Position numbers and translations under genes: made by a program. A stretch of DNA of 8,249 nt from an uncultured Acidobacteriota bacterium (GTDB lineage Bacteria; Acidobacteriota; Terriglobia; Terriglobales; CAINCZ01), in the NCBI GenBank assembly GCA_903847195.1, contig CAINCZ010000027.1, forward strand, positions 1 to 8,249, written 5' to 3'. This document shows, piece by piece, positions 1 through 6,478 of the stretch. Position 1 is the first letter of the stretch; each line of letters opens with the position of its first letter. The notes below the pieces were generated by a model. The model was not told the DNA's origin. It worked only from the letters and a program-made list of their open reading frames with translations, and searched no databases.

Positions 1-127
1 CGAGCGATGCCTCCCGCCGCGCGTTCAGCACCACCGGATACCCCGCCTTGGCAAAATCCAACGCCACCCCAGGCCCCATCAGCCCGCTCCCCACCACCGC
101 GATTCGCTTGATCTGCTCCAGTTTCAT
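1..127 (-). CDS. 3-hydroxyacyl-CoA dehydrogenase-family NAD-dependent oxidoreductase, N-terminus only (cut by window edge)
   Basis: Only the first 42 codons are visible. They begin MKLEQIKRIAVVGSGLMGPG and show a beta-strand followed by the glycine-rich dinucleotide loop GSGLMGPG (residues 13-20 region), then an Ala/Gly helix and VVLNAR, the usual end of the second strand of a Rossmann fold. This pattern is typical of the NAD-binding domain of 3-hydroxyacyl-CoA dehydrogenases and relatives such as 3-hydroxybutyryl-CoA dehydrogenase, L-gulonate 3-dehydrogenase and carnitine dehydrogenase. These enzymes oxidise a 3-hydroxy acid or acyl-CoA with NAD+ in the cytoplasm. The ATG at 127 is preceded by AAGGAG at a spacing of 5, so the start is well supported. 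It follows the MFS transporter gene by 77 nt with no clear terminator, suggesting co-transcription. A transporter of the sugar-acid/carboxylate type next door makes a hydroxy-acid substrate as plausible as an acyl-CoA. The catalytic domain is outside the window, so the substrate cannot be decided. Confidence 0.8.
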   Translation of the reverse strand, partial: MKLEQIKRIAVVGSGLMGPGVALDFAKAGYPVVLNARREASL

Positions 128-132
128 CGTTA

Positions 133-138
133 CTCCTT
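133..138 (-). promoter_or_regulatory. Ribosome binding site of the 3-hydroxyacyl-CoA dehydrogenase-like gene
   Basis: On the minus strand this reads AAGGAG, five bases ahead of the ATG at 127. It fixes the start of the truncated gene and shows that the gene has its own translation signal although it is probably on the same transcript as the MFS gene. Confidence 0.7.
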
Positions 139-175
139 GTCAAAGTTCGGGTTCAGCAAAATGTCCCTTGCTCCT

Positions 176-191
176 CTGCGCCGCTGCGCAG
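176..191 (-). other. Small hairpin between the MFS gene and the dehydrogenase-like gene
   Basis: CTGCGC and GCGCAG form a 6-bp GC-rich stem with a 4-base loop, shortly after the transporter stop codon. No run of T follows on the minus strand, so it does not look like an intrinsic terminator. It might slow 3' decay or set the relative level of the two messages, which is inference only. Confidence 0.3.
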
Positions 192-204
192 CCTTCCTCC
201 GCTG

Positions 205-1539
205 CTAGCTCTTCGCCGGTGCCAGGTTCTCCTTGGCATTCACCATCAGCATGAAGCCCGCTGACAACACCAGCATGACCGCCACGAACAGCACGCTGGC
301 CACCCAGCTTTTCGTCATGTCACGCAGCAGGCCGAAGATCAGCGGACTCAACGCCGCCGAAATCATGCCGATCATGTTGATGAAAGCAATTCCCACCGGC
401 CTTGCCGTGGGAGAGAGCAGCTTCGGCGGCACCGTCCAGAAGGTCGTCATAGCCGTAAACGCTCCGCCCGCCGTGAAGACCACTCCCAGCAGCCGCAGGT
501 ACGGAATCGGCGCCCATGCGATCAACGCCCATCCAAAAGCCGCCAGCAGCGCCACCGCCACATAGTGCCACGTGCGCTCCATCTTGCGATCCGAATGCCG
601 GCTCCAGAAGATCATGCACACCAGTCCAATTGCCGAGGGAATCGCGATCCACAAACCCACCATCGAAAGGCTGCTGCCCTTCAGTACCTCGCGCACGATC
701 TGCGGCGCCCACGTCGCATTGCCGTTCAGCCCTTCCACCAGGCAGAAATACGTAGCCGCCAACAGCAGAATCTTGGCGCTGAAGAGCTCCTTCCACGCCC
801 AGATCGACTTGCCATCCGCCGCCGGCTGCGAGGCCGCCTGCTCGCGGTCCAGCCGCCGCTTGAGCGCAGCCTTTTCTTCCGCAGTCAGCCACTTTGCGCT
901 TTCCGGCCCGTCGCTCAGGTAGGCATAGGTAATGATACCCAGAATCACCGCCGGCACACCCTCAATCAAGAATAGCCAGCGCCATCCCGACAAACCCATG
1001 AACCCCTGCATGTGCTGCATGATCACGCCCGAGGCCGTCGCTCCGATGATATTCGTCACCGGCTGCGCGATCATCACCAGCGCGGTCGCGCGCGCCCGGA
1101 ACGTCGGCGGGAACCAGTACGTCAGGTACAGGAATAGTCCGGGCAGAAAGCCCGCTTCGAAAATGCCCACCAGCAGCCGGATGCTGTACAGGCTCTTCGG
1201 GCCCATGGCAAACATCGTCGCCGCCGACGCCAGCCCCCACGTGATCAGAATCCGGGCCATCCACACCCGCGCCCCGAACCGCCGCAAGCAGATGTTGCTG
1301 GGAATCTCGCACAGTGCATAGCCGACGTAGAAGATCGTGTTCGAAAAGCCGAACATTACTGCCGACAGCTTCAGTTCGCGGTTCATCTGCAGCGCAGCGA
1401 ATCCGATGTTGATGCGGTCGAGGTAGGAGAAGATAAACAGGACGAAGAGGAAAGAAACCAGGCGGCGGATACACTTCCGCATTACCTGTTCTTCTAAAGC
1501 CTCATCACTGATCCCGCTTACCGGGGGGCCGACTGCCAT
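205..1539 (-). CDS. MFS transporter, ACS (anion:cation symporter) family
   Basis: A 444-residue inner-membrane protein with about 12 hydrophobic segments in two halves, the usual length for this family. The motif SYLDRINIGFA (residues 38-48) at the end of the first membrane segment, GWRWLFLIEGVPA (185-197), the central cytoplasmic loop (about 208-255) and WSRHSDR (312-318, motif A of the second half) are hallmarks of ACS-family symporters such as the hexuronate, rhamnogalacturonide, tartrate and phthalate carriers. It probably takes up an organic anion with protons; the substrate cannot be read from sequence. I choose the ATG at 1539, preceded by GGAGG. An in-frame TTG at 1581, preceded by AGGAG, would add 14 residues (MRVCLDGSPVLGGV) that do not resemble family N-termini. 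The upstream promoter (1625-1653) drives it, and the dehydrogenase-like gene follows 77 nt downstream, suggesting an uptake-and-oxidation pair. Confidence 0.9.
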   Translation of the reverse strand: MAVGPPVSGISDEALEEQVMRKCIRRLVSFLFVLFIFSYLDRINIGFAALQMNRELKLSAVMFGFSNTIFYVGYALCEIPSNICLRRFGARVWMARILITWGLASAATMFAMGPKSLYSIRLLVGIFEAGFLPGLFLYLTYWFPPTFRARATALVMIAQPVTNIIGATASGVIMQHMQGFMGLSGWRWLFLIEGVPAVILGIITYAYLSDGPESAKWLTAEEKAALKRRLDREQAASQPAADGKSIWAWKELFSAKILLLAATYFCLVEGLNGNATWAPQIVREVLKGSSLSMVGLWIAIPSAIGLVCMIFWSRHSDRKMERTWHYVAVALLAAFGWALIAWAPIPYLRLLGVVFTAGGAFTAMTTFWTVPPKLLSPTARPVGIAFINMIGMISAALSPLIFGLLRDMTKSWVASVLFVAVMLVLSAGFMLMVNAKENLAPAKS

Positions 1540-1543
1540 GACG

Positions 1544-1548
1544 CCTCC
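1544..1548 (-). promoter_or_regulatory. Ribosome binding site supporting the ATG start of the MFS gene
   Basis: GGAGG on the minus strand, four bases before the ATG at 1539. A competing AGGAG at 1586-1590 lies four bases before an in-frame TTG at 1579-1581. Both are possible; the ATG is preferred because it is the stronger start codon and gives an N-terminus of normal family length. Confidence 0.5.
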
Positions 1549-1624
1549 AAGGACTGGGGAGCCGTCTAAACACACGCGCAAGCGGCTCCTGCGCAGACCG
1601 ATTGATTCGTTTTAGTTCCAAAAA

Positions 1625-1653
1625 AGTATGTTGACCACATCCAAGACTGTCAA
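1625..1653 (-). promoter_or_regulatory. Sigma-70-type promoter of the MFS / dehydrogenase unit
   Basis: On the minus strand a perfect -35 box TTGACA (1648-1653) is followed after exactly 17 bases by CATACT (1625-1630, 4 of 6 matches to TATAAT). Transcription would begin near 1618, giving a leader of about 80 nt to the preferred ATG. The position just after the livF terminator and just before the MFS gene fits. It was found by eye and has no experimental support. Confidence 0.6.
1628..1640 (-). promoter_or_regulatory. Imperfect palindrome over the -10 box of the MFS promoter, possible operator
   Basis: The minus strand reads ATGTGGTCAACAT: four outer pairs match (ATGT/ACAT), one inner pair matches and one does not, around a single centre base. 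It overlaps the -10 box and the spacer, where a repressor would block polymerase. Local regulators of carboxylate and sugar-acid transporters (GntR-family FadR-like proteins) bind short palindromes of this size. No regulator gene is in the window, so this is only a candidate. Confidence 0.3.
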
Positions 1654-1772
1654 GGACAAACCTCCCCGCCACGCACACCAGCGTCACCGCGAATTCAGTC
1701 CTGAAATGGAGCACCTTGTTCGGCCTTTGCTGAACGCGGCTCATCCGCCCAGCAGGCCTCCGCCTCGCGCGC

Positions 1773-1805
1773 AAATCAAAAGGGCCGCCCATCCGGACGG
1801 CCCTT
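1773..1805 (-). terminator. Rho-independent terminator of the livHMGF operon
   Basis: On the minus strand an 11-bp stem (AAGGGCCGTCC pairing with GGGCGGCCCTT, including one G-U pair) closes a 4-base loop and is followed by TTTGATTT. It sits 18 nt after the livF stop codon. Stem strength and the T-rich tail are typical of an intrinsic terminator. Confidence 0.85.
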
Positions 1806-1823
1806 ACCAACGCACTCGATAAA

Positions 1824-2585
1824 CTACTGCTCCGGCTGCGCCGCCGCCTGCTCCGGCCGCGTGCCGCCAAACCCCAGGTAGCTCTCAATCACCCGCGGAT
1901 TATGTGCCAGATCCTGGCTCGGCCCCTCCAGTACCACTTCGCCGTTTTCCAGAACATAGCCGTAATCGGAAATCTGCAACGCCGCGCGTGCGTTCTGCTC
2001 CACCAGCAGCACGCTTACGCCCGACGAACGCAGTTCGCTGATGCTCGTCAGGATCTCGCGCACGATCAGCGGCGCCAGACCGAGGCTGGGCTCATCCAGC
2101 ATCAGCACTGTCGGCTTGCTCATCAGCGCCCGTCCAATCGAAAGCATCTGGCGCTCTCCGCCCGAGAGCGTGCCTGCCAGCTGGTTACGCCGCTCGGCCA
2201 GCCGCGGAAAATGCGCGTAAACCTGCTCAAACGTCTGCTTGATCGTCTTGTCACCGCGGCGGTAGCGGGCAAAGGCTCCCAGTTGCAGGTTGTCGGCCAC
2301 CGACATCTGCGCAAACAACTCGCGGGTCTCGGGCACCAGGTAAAGCCCCTGCGCCACGCGCTGCTCCACCGTCAGCTTGGCTACGTCTTTCCCCTTGAAC
2401 TCGATGGTCCCGCGCGAGCGCAGCATACCCATCAGCGCGTTCAGCATGGTGCTCTTGCCCGCGCCGTTGGGGCCGATCACCGTCACGATGGTGCCACGGT
2501 CCAGCGTGATCGAGGCGTGAAAGACCGCCTCCACCTTGCCGTAGCGCACGTTCAGGTCGCGTACCGTGAGCAGACGTTCACCCAT
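1824..2585 (-). CDS. livF: Branched-chain amino acid-type ABC transporter ATP-binding protein LivF
   Basis: This cytoplasmic ATPase subunit powers a HAAT-family importer. Numbered from the ATG at 2585 (253 residues, normal for LivF), it has Walker A GPNGAGKST at about 38-46, the signature LSGGE at 140-144, Walker B VLMLDEP at 160-166 and the switch region LLVEQNA around 194-200. There the usual histidine of ABC ATPases is glutamine, a feature of LivF proteins in general. The ATG overlaps the last base of the preceding livM-livG stop (TGATG) and has GGGAGG six bases upstream, so the two are translationally coupled. A GTG one codon earlier is possible but less likely. The C-terminus ends in a short Ala/Gln/Pro-rich tail. 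It is the last gene of the operon, followed by a strong terminator. Substrate specificity is set by the absent binding protein. Confidence 0.93.
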   Translation of the reverse strand: MGERLLTVRDLNVRYGKVEAVFHASITLDRGTIVTVIGPNGAGKSTMLNALMGMLRSRGTIEFKGKDVAKLTVEQRVAQGLYLVPETRELFAQMSVADNLQLGAFARYRRGDKTIKQTFEQVYAHFPRLAERRNQLAGTLSGGERQMLSIGRALMSKPTVLMLDEPSLGLAPLIVREILTSISELRSSGVSVLLVEQNARAALQISDYGYVLENGEVVLEGPSQDLAHNPRVIESYLGFGGTRPEQAAAQPEQ

Positions 2586-4336
2586 CACACGCCTCCCAGG
2601 TAAGCTTCCAGCACTTCCGGATTTGTCCGGATTTCCTGCGGCAGACCCTCGGCGAGCTTCTTGCCGAAGTCCATCACCACCACGCGATCCACCAAGTTCA
2701 TCAGAAAGTCCATGTCGTGCTCCACAACGAGCACCGTCAAGCCTTCGCCGCGCAACTGCAGCAACAGACGCGCCAATTCCTGCTTTTCGAGATAACGCAG
2801 ACCGGCTGCCGGCTCGTCCAGCAGCAACAGCAGCGGATCGGCCGTCAGCGCGCGCGCAATCTCCACGACTCTCTGCTTGCCGAGCGGCAGGCTGCCCGCC
2901 GTCAGGAACATGCTGTCTTCCAGACCCACGCGCCGCAACTGCCGCGCCGCCTCGGCCCTCACCTGAGCATCATGCGACCGGTTCAGCCGCAGACCAGCCC
3001 GGACAAAGCCATCCTTGGTTCGCAGGTATGCGCCCAGCATCACGTTCTCGATCACCGACATGCCGGCGATCAGCTTCACGTGCTGGAAGGTACGGTTCAG
3101 CCCGCGCCGCGCAATCTGGTAGGGACGCAGGCCGCTGATCTTCTCCGCCCCCAGGTAAATCTCGCCCGCCGTGCGCGGCAAATCGCCGCTGATCAGGTTG
3201 AACATCGTCGTCTTGCCCGCGCCGTTCGGCCCGATCAACCCGACGATCTCGCCCGCGTAAACTTCGCAGCTCACGTCGCGCACCGCGACCAGTCCGCCAA
3301 ACTCCTTGCGCGCGTTCTCCACCTTCAGCAACAGTTCGCCCGGCTTCGGCTGATTCCGGTGCACCAGGTTGGACTCGCTGGCTACCTCGGGATTCCGCTT
3401 CGGCGGCAGCATCCGTTCAACGAACGACCACAAACCCGCCGGCAGCCGCTGCAACACGATCAGCATCACTATGCCGAACACGATGATCTCGTAGTTGCCC
3501 GCCTGCCCGATGATCTTCGGCAGCAGGCCCTGCAACAGCGTTTTCAGCAGCGTGACGACGGTTGCGCCCATCACTGCGCCCCACATGGTCGCCGCACCGC
3601 CGATGGTAATCATGAACAGGAATTCGATGCCTTGCGGCAGGCTGAACGGCGACGGATTTACAAACCGCTGCATGTGCGCATACAGCCATCCCGACACGCA
3701 CGCCAGCATGGCGCCGTATACGAACACGATCGTCTTCAAGCGCAGACCGCTCGCGCCGAATGACTGGGCCATCGGCAGTCCGCCGCGCAGCGCGCGTATT
3801 GCCCGTCCCTCGCGCGAGTCCAGCAGATTCAGCGTCACCCAGATCGCCGCCAGGCATACGATCCAAATCACATAGAAGAACTCCCGCTCGCTGCGCACCT
3901 CCAGGCCGAAAGCCGTCAGCGGCTTGATGTCGGTCAACCCGGTGTAGCCGCCCAGCGAAGGAATCGTGCCGAACAGGAAGTACAGTGTGATCGCCCAGGC
4001 AATGGTCGCCAGCGGCAGGTAGTGGCCTGCCATGCGCAACGTCACCGCGCTCAGCAGCAGCGCCACCAGCACCGTGATCGCCAGCGCAATAATCAGCGTC
4101 AGCAACGGAGATATACTGCTGCGCGACGTGAGCACCGCCGTCGTATAGGCACCCAATCCCATGAACGCCGCCTGCCCGAATGACATCAGGCCCGTCACGC
4201 CGGTCACCACCACCAGCCCCACAGCCACCAAGCTGTATAAGCCGATGTAGTTGCCCATCGTCACGTAGAACGACGGCAGCAGCGGCACCATCGCCAGCAG
4301 CACCACAAACACGATCAAACCGATGCGGCGGATCAT
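2585..4336 (-). CDS. Fused LivM-LivG: branched-chain amino acid-type ABC transporter permease/ATP-binding protein
   Basis: This single 583-residue protein combines two subunits that are usually separate. Residues 1 to about 310 are a LivM-type permease with about 8-9 hydrophobic segments, including the family motif [16 protein letters not shown] (49-64), GYTGLTDI (130-137) and the [14 protein letters not shown] loop (245-258). A hydrophilic linker (about 311-335) leads to a LivG-type ATPase: Walker [10 protein letters not shown] (369-377), Q-loop area RTFQHVKL (415-422), Walker B LLLLLDEP (502-509) and switch histidine H540. The ABC signature is LPLGKQR (483-489), departing from LSGGQ and from the common LivG form LSYGQQ. 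The ATG at 4336 has AGGAGG four bases upstream and overlaps the livH stop as ATGA. An earlier in-frame ATG at 4375 would add 13 residues inside livH and is less likely. The frame is open throughout, so this is a true fusion and not a frameshift. Similar fusions are known in some bacteria. Confidence 0.92.
   Translation of the reverse strand: MIRRIGLIVFVVLLAMVPLLPSFYVTMGNYIGLYSLVAVGLVVVTGVTGLMSFGQAAFMGLGAYTTAVLTSRSSISPLLTLIIALAITVLVALLLSAVTLRMAGHYLPLATIAWAITLYFLFGTIPSLGGYTGLTDIKPLTAFGLEVRSEREFFYVIWIVCLAAIWVTLNLLDSREGRAIRALRGGLPMAQSFGASGLRLKTIVFVYGAMLACVSGWLYAHMQRFVNPSPFSLPQGIEFLFMITIGGAATMWGAVMGATVVTLLKTLLQGLLPKIIGQAGNYEIIVFGIVMLIVLQRLPAGLWSFVERMLPPKRNPEVASESNLVHRNQPKPGELLLKVENARKEFGGLVAVRDVSCEVYAGEIVGLIGPNGAGKTTMFNLISGDLPRTAGEIYLGAEKISGLRPYQIARRGLNRTFQHVKLIAGMSVIENVMLGAYLRTKDGFVRAGLRLNRSHDAQVRAEAARQLRRVGLEDSMFLTAGSLPLGKQRVVEIARALTADPLLLLLDEPAAGLRYLEKQELARLLLQLRGEGLTVLVVEHDMDFLMNLVDRVVVMDFGKKLAEGLPQEIRTNPEVLEAYLGGV
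2592..2597 (-). promoter_or_regulatory. Ribosome binding site of livF inside the end of livM-livG
   Basis: GGGAGG on the minus strand, six bases before the ATG at 2585 and inside the last codons of the upstream gene. It decides the ATG start and indicates translational coupling. Confidence 0.6.
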
Positions 4337-5370
4337 TCGCCCTCCTCGTAGTGGAAGCTCGCCATCGAACGCCACAAGAGAATGGGGATGATCAGCGTAA
4401 ACACAATCACATCCTTGTACGCGCTCACCCAGTACGACGAGTACGCCTCCGTGCCCGCCACGATCAGCGATCCGGCGGCGGCCAGCGGATAACTGGCGAA
4501 CCCGCCCACGATCGCGCCCAGACCGCCCTTGAGTCCGATCAGGAAGCCAGAGTCGTAGTAAACCGTTGTAATCGGCCCGATCAGGATGCCCGACAGCGCG
4601 CCCAGGCCCACCGCCACGCTCATCGCCAGCGAGCCGACCAGTTCGGGGCTGATGCCCACCAGCCGCGCACCGCGCCGGTTAAACGCCACCGCTCGCAGCG
4701 CCTTGCCGTAAATCGTGTTGCCGAAAAACCACTTCAGCGCCACGATCAGCAGGATCGTAATCGCATAAACACATAAACTCTGCCCGGAGACAGTGAGGAA
4801 GCCGATATCCAGTTGGCGCTCAGTGAACGGCGGGGTACGCACGCCCTCGGGACCGAAGAACAGCAGCCCGAATCCTTCCAGCGCGAAGTGCACCGCTACC
4901 GCCGACACGAACAGCACCACGTTCGGCGCATTGGCCAGCGGACGATACGCAATCTGGTATACCAGCGGACCCATCGGCGTGATGATCAGCAGCGTCAGCA
5001 ACACCTGCCAGCCGAGCGCCAGCTTCGCTGGAGCCGCGAAGTGCGCGATCGCGTACACCACCAGCGCCGGCAACAAGGTCCGCGCCAGTGAGCCCGGCAA
5101 CTCCCCCCATACCCGGTTGGTTACCACGCGCACAATCTCCACCAGTGCCGCAACTACCGCCAGCAGCAGCAGCAGCCCTACCGTTCCCGGCAGCTTGCCC
5201 ATTTGCAGGCTGGCCAGCGTCAGTGCGCCGTAGGCCACAAACTCGCCCTGCGGAATGAAGAGCACCCGCGTCGTCTGCAGCACCAGAATCAGCGCCACCG
5301 CCAGCAGGATGTAGATGGCGCCGTTCGTCAGTGCGTCCTGCGCCAGAATAAGTGCGGTTTGCAAATCCAC
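4333..5370 (-). CDS. livH: Branched-chain amino acid-type ABC transporter permease LivH (long form)
   Basis: This 345-residue inner-membrane permease of the HAAT family pairs with the LivM half of the next gene. Family features include [15 protein letters not shown] (16-30), [13 protein letters not shown] (38-50, the LivH helix motif), the [19 protein letters not shown] coupling region (about 223-241, facing the ATPases) and the [13 protein letters not shown] segment (about 279-291). It is about 45 residues longer than the usual 290-300. The extra stretch (about 75-120) contains a further hydrophobic segment between the early helices and the YQIAYRPL motif. The start is GTG at 5370 with only GGAG ten bases upstream, a weak signal compared with the strong sites of the next two genes. 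It is the first gene of the operon and follows a leader of about 225 nt. No substrate-binding gene (livK) lies in the window. Branched-chain amino acids are the default guess; other amides or amino acids are possible. Confidence 0.9.
   Translation of the reverse strand: MDLQTALILAQDALTNGAIYILLAVALILVLQTTRVLFIPQGEFVAYGALTLASLQMGKLPGTVGLLLLLAVVAALVEIVRVVTNRVWGELPGSLARTLLPALVVYAIAHFAAPAKLALGWQVLLTLLIITPMGPLVYQIAYRPLANAPNVVLFVSAVAVHFALEGFGLLFFGPEGVRTPPFTERQLDIGFLTVSGQSLCVYAITILLIVALKWFFGNTIYGKALRAVAFNRRGARLVGISPELVGSLAMSVAVGLGALSGILIGPITTVYYDSGFLIGLKGGLGAIVGGFASYPLAAAGSLIVAGTEAYSSYWVSAYKDVIVFTLIIPILLWRSMASFHYEEGE
4341..4346 (-). promoter_or_regulatory. Ribosome binding site of the livM-livG fusion gene
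   Basis: AGGAGG on the minus strand, four bases before the ATG at 4336 and within the last codons of livH. It supports the 4336 start over the upstream ATG at 4375. Confidence 0.65.
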
Positions 5371-5594
5371 TGAAGCTTGTCTCCGTCTCCAGCCGCCCGG
5401 TTCCCCGTGCGCCCCGGCGATCCTTTTGACCGTAGCGCCGCCCCTCGCGGCCTAACCCATCGCTGGTTCCGCAGACAACACTGTTGCCGGAATCCTGTGG
5501 ATGGTCACATCAGGACGGAATGGACAGTGGCACCCCGGCTAAATTGGTTGTGTCTGGTCCGCAGCTAACGTGAACTGCTTTTGTTCGTGTATTG
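5371..5594 (-). other. Long untranslated leader of the livH operon
   Basis: About 225 nt separate the predicted transcription start from the livH GTG. On the minus strand the leader holds only a start-stop (ATGTGA) and a two-codon ORF (ATG GGT TAG), so there is no branched-chain-rich leader peptide. It contains the near-palindrome GGCAACAGTGTTGTC (5474-5488) and a small GC hairpin GCCGC/GCGGC (5437-5451). I recognise no riboswitch class. It could be a binding region for a regulator or a structured leader; nothing decides between these. Confidence 0.4.
5474..5488. promoter_or_regulatory. Near-palindrome in the livH leader, possible operator
   Basis: The plus strand reads GACAACACTGTTGCC: a 5-bp perfect inverted repeat CAACA/TGTTG around one base, extended by one further matching pair at the ends with one mismatch. 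It could be a regulator site downstream of the promoter or part of leader structure. Chance occurrence is possible. Confidence 0.25.
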
Positions 5595-5600
5595 CTGTTT

Positions 5601-5624
5601 ATTATACCTAGGCAGGCAAGTCAA
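5601..5624 (-). promoter_or_regulatory. Putative livH operon promoter with perfect TATAAT
   Basis: The minus strand has a perfect -10 hexamer TATAAT at 5601-5606. The best -35-like sequence, TTGACT (5619-5624), is only 12 bases away instead of about 17. No other good -35 box sits at the normal distance, and there is no TG extension. The promoter may depend on an activator or use TATAAT with a poor -35. It lies in an AT-rich patch between a terminator and the operon, which supports a promoter role. Confidence 0.5.
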
Positions 5625-5680
5625 GTGGTTTTGCCCTCATCGACCTTGACCGGCGACAGCAGGAACGGCAGTTTTTCCAT
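5621..5680 (-). other. Very short ORF (19 codons) upstream of the livH promoter, doubtful
   Basis: On the minus strand ATG at 5680 reads MEKLPFLLSPVKVDEGKTT and stops with TGA at 5621-5623, inside the putative -35 box. The frame stays open some 13 codons further upstream to another stop, and the composition looks protein-like. No good ribosome binding site precedes the ATG. It may be a remnant of a lost gene's C-terminus, a tiny peptide, or chance. I do not recognise it. Confidence 0.15.
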
Positions 5681-5744
5681 TGCCAGCCGCGCCCACGCTG
5701 TGCCATCGGCTTTCGCTCACCTTGGATCTTCTTGCTCCAAAAAG

Positions 5745-5771
5745 AATCAGCCGCCCGATGGGCGGCTGATT
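5745..5771 (-). terminator. Strong intrinsic terminator after the nitroreductase gene
   Basis: A perfect 12-bp stem (AATCAGCCGCCC pairing with GGGCGGCTGATT) with a 3-base loop lies 28 nt after the stop codon. On the minus strand the stem is followed by CTTTTT. On the plus strand it is followed by TTATAT, so it may work in both directions. It insulates the nitroreductase from the liv operon. Confidence 0.9.
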
Positions 5772-5798
5772 TTATATGGAATGCGATAGCCTTAAATC

Positions 5799-6467
5799 CT
5801 ACTTGGCTCTTCCCACCGGAATCAGGTAGATCGCCGTGCGGTCCGCCGGCAGCGAAAGCAGCTTCGGTATCCCGGCGGGATCGACTCCGCCCACCGATAC
5901 CGCGCTCAATCCGAACGCCGTGGCCTGCAGCAGCACGTTCTGCGCCGCGTGACCGGCCTCGATGTCCGTAAACCGCCGTCCCTCGACCGCCTGACCGGCG
6001 ACCTTCGCCGCCCGTTCGTATTCGCCCACAATCAGCAACGATACCGGCGCTCCCTTTACGCTCGGTTGCGGCGAAATCGTCTGCCGAAAGTCGGTGCCGG
6101 ACGCCTTCACCAGTGTGTGCCCATCCGGCTGATACTCCCACAACCCGTCGGCTGCCACCACGTAGACATGGATCAGGAACCAGCTGTGCGCCGAGGGAGA
6201 CGTACGCAGCTTGCGCTTCGGCTCCGTGATCCCCTGCGCGGCCCACAGCAGTTGCGAAAGTTCGGCATCCGTCACCGGCGTGGCCGCAAACGCCCGCACC
6301 GAGCGCCGTTTCGCCATCGCATCCGTAAGGCTCATTCCGCCCGAGGTCGTCGGCGCTGACAGCGATTTCACGGTTGGAGCGGCCGCCGCAGGGGCCTGCG
6401 CCAAGGCCAGTCCGCTGAACGCCAGCAATACCGCCAATATCATCACCAGCAAAAATTGCTTTCTCAC
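5799..6467 (-). CDS. Exported SagB/ThcOx-type nitroreductase-family protein
   Basis: This 222-residue protein has a clear Sec signal peptide: MRK, a hydrophobic core (about 5-20) and ALA-QA, with likely cleavage after residue 23. An Ala/Pro/Thr-rich linker follows. The mature part has the FMN-binding nitroreductase pattern: RRSVRAF (54-60) near the start, LLWAAQGIT (73-81), RTSPSAHS (88-95), the GLWEY strand (108-112) and AGHAAQNVLLQATAFGLSAV (171-190), the helix before the flavin-facing glycines. This resembles the SagB-like subgroup rather than NfsA/NfsB. Such proteins are flavin oxidoreductases; the substrate is unknown and export to the periplasm is inferred from the signal peptide. The start is GTG at 6467, with GGAGG six bases upstream. 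It has its own promoter and terminator and so appears to be a single-gene unit, although it lies 141 nt after a respiratory membrane-subunit gene. Confidence 0.88.
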   Translation of the reverse strand: MRKQFLLVMILAVLLAFSGLALAQAPAAAAPTVKSLSAPTTSGGMSLTDAMAKRRSVRAFAATPVTDAELSQLLWAAQGITEPKRKLRTSPSAHSWFLIHVYVVAADGLWEYQPDGHTLVKASGTDFRQTISPQPSVKGAPVSLLIVGEYERAAKVAGQAVEGRRFTDIEAGHAAQNVLLQATAFGLSAVSVGGVDPAGIPKLLSLPADRTAIYLIPVGRAK

Positions 6468-6473
6468 TTTCGT

Positions 6474-6478
6474 CCTCC
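6474..6478 (-). promoter_or_regulatory. Ribosome binding site of the nitroreductase gene (GTG start)
   Basis: GGAGG on the minus strand, six bases before GTG at 6467. The ideal spacing decides for the GTG start, which also gives a complete signal peptide with a basic N-terminus. Confidence 0.7.

Noticed and set aside
1539..1581. TTG at 1581 as the start of the MFS gene
   Set aside because: It has an AGGAG upstream and cannot be excluded, but it adds 14 residues unlike the family and uses a weaker start codon than the ATG at 1539, which has its own GGAGG.
1628..1822. Plus-strand open frame of 64 codons between livF and the MFS gene
   Set aside because: It has no ribosome binding site and spans the MFS promoter and the livF terminator hairpin.
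2717..3763. Plus-strand open frame of 348 codons opposite livM-livG
   Set aside because: It is antisense to an unmistakable permease/ATPase and its product is a Gln/Arg/His-rich string with no domain pattern.
2585..4336. LivM-LivG fusion as a frameshift or assembly artefact
   Set aside because: Both halves are in the same frame with a continuous hydrophilic linker, and there is no ribosome site and start codon at the LivG boundary that would suggest a lost stop.
5528..5545. Sigma-54-like TGGCAC on the plus strand in the livH leader
   Set aside because: The GC half is present but the required TTGCA-like -12 element is missing at the right spacing (CTAAA instead), and no plus-strand gene follows.
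5371..5594. Attenuator with a Leu/Ile/Val-rich leader peptide ahead of livH
   Set aside because: The only ATGs in the leader are followed at once or after one codon by stops, and no hairpin with a T run lies before livH.
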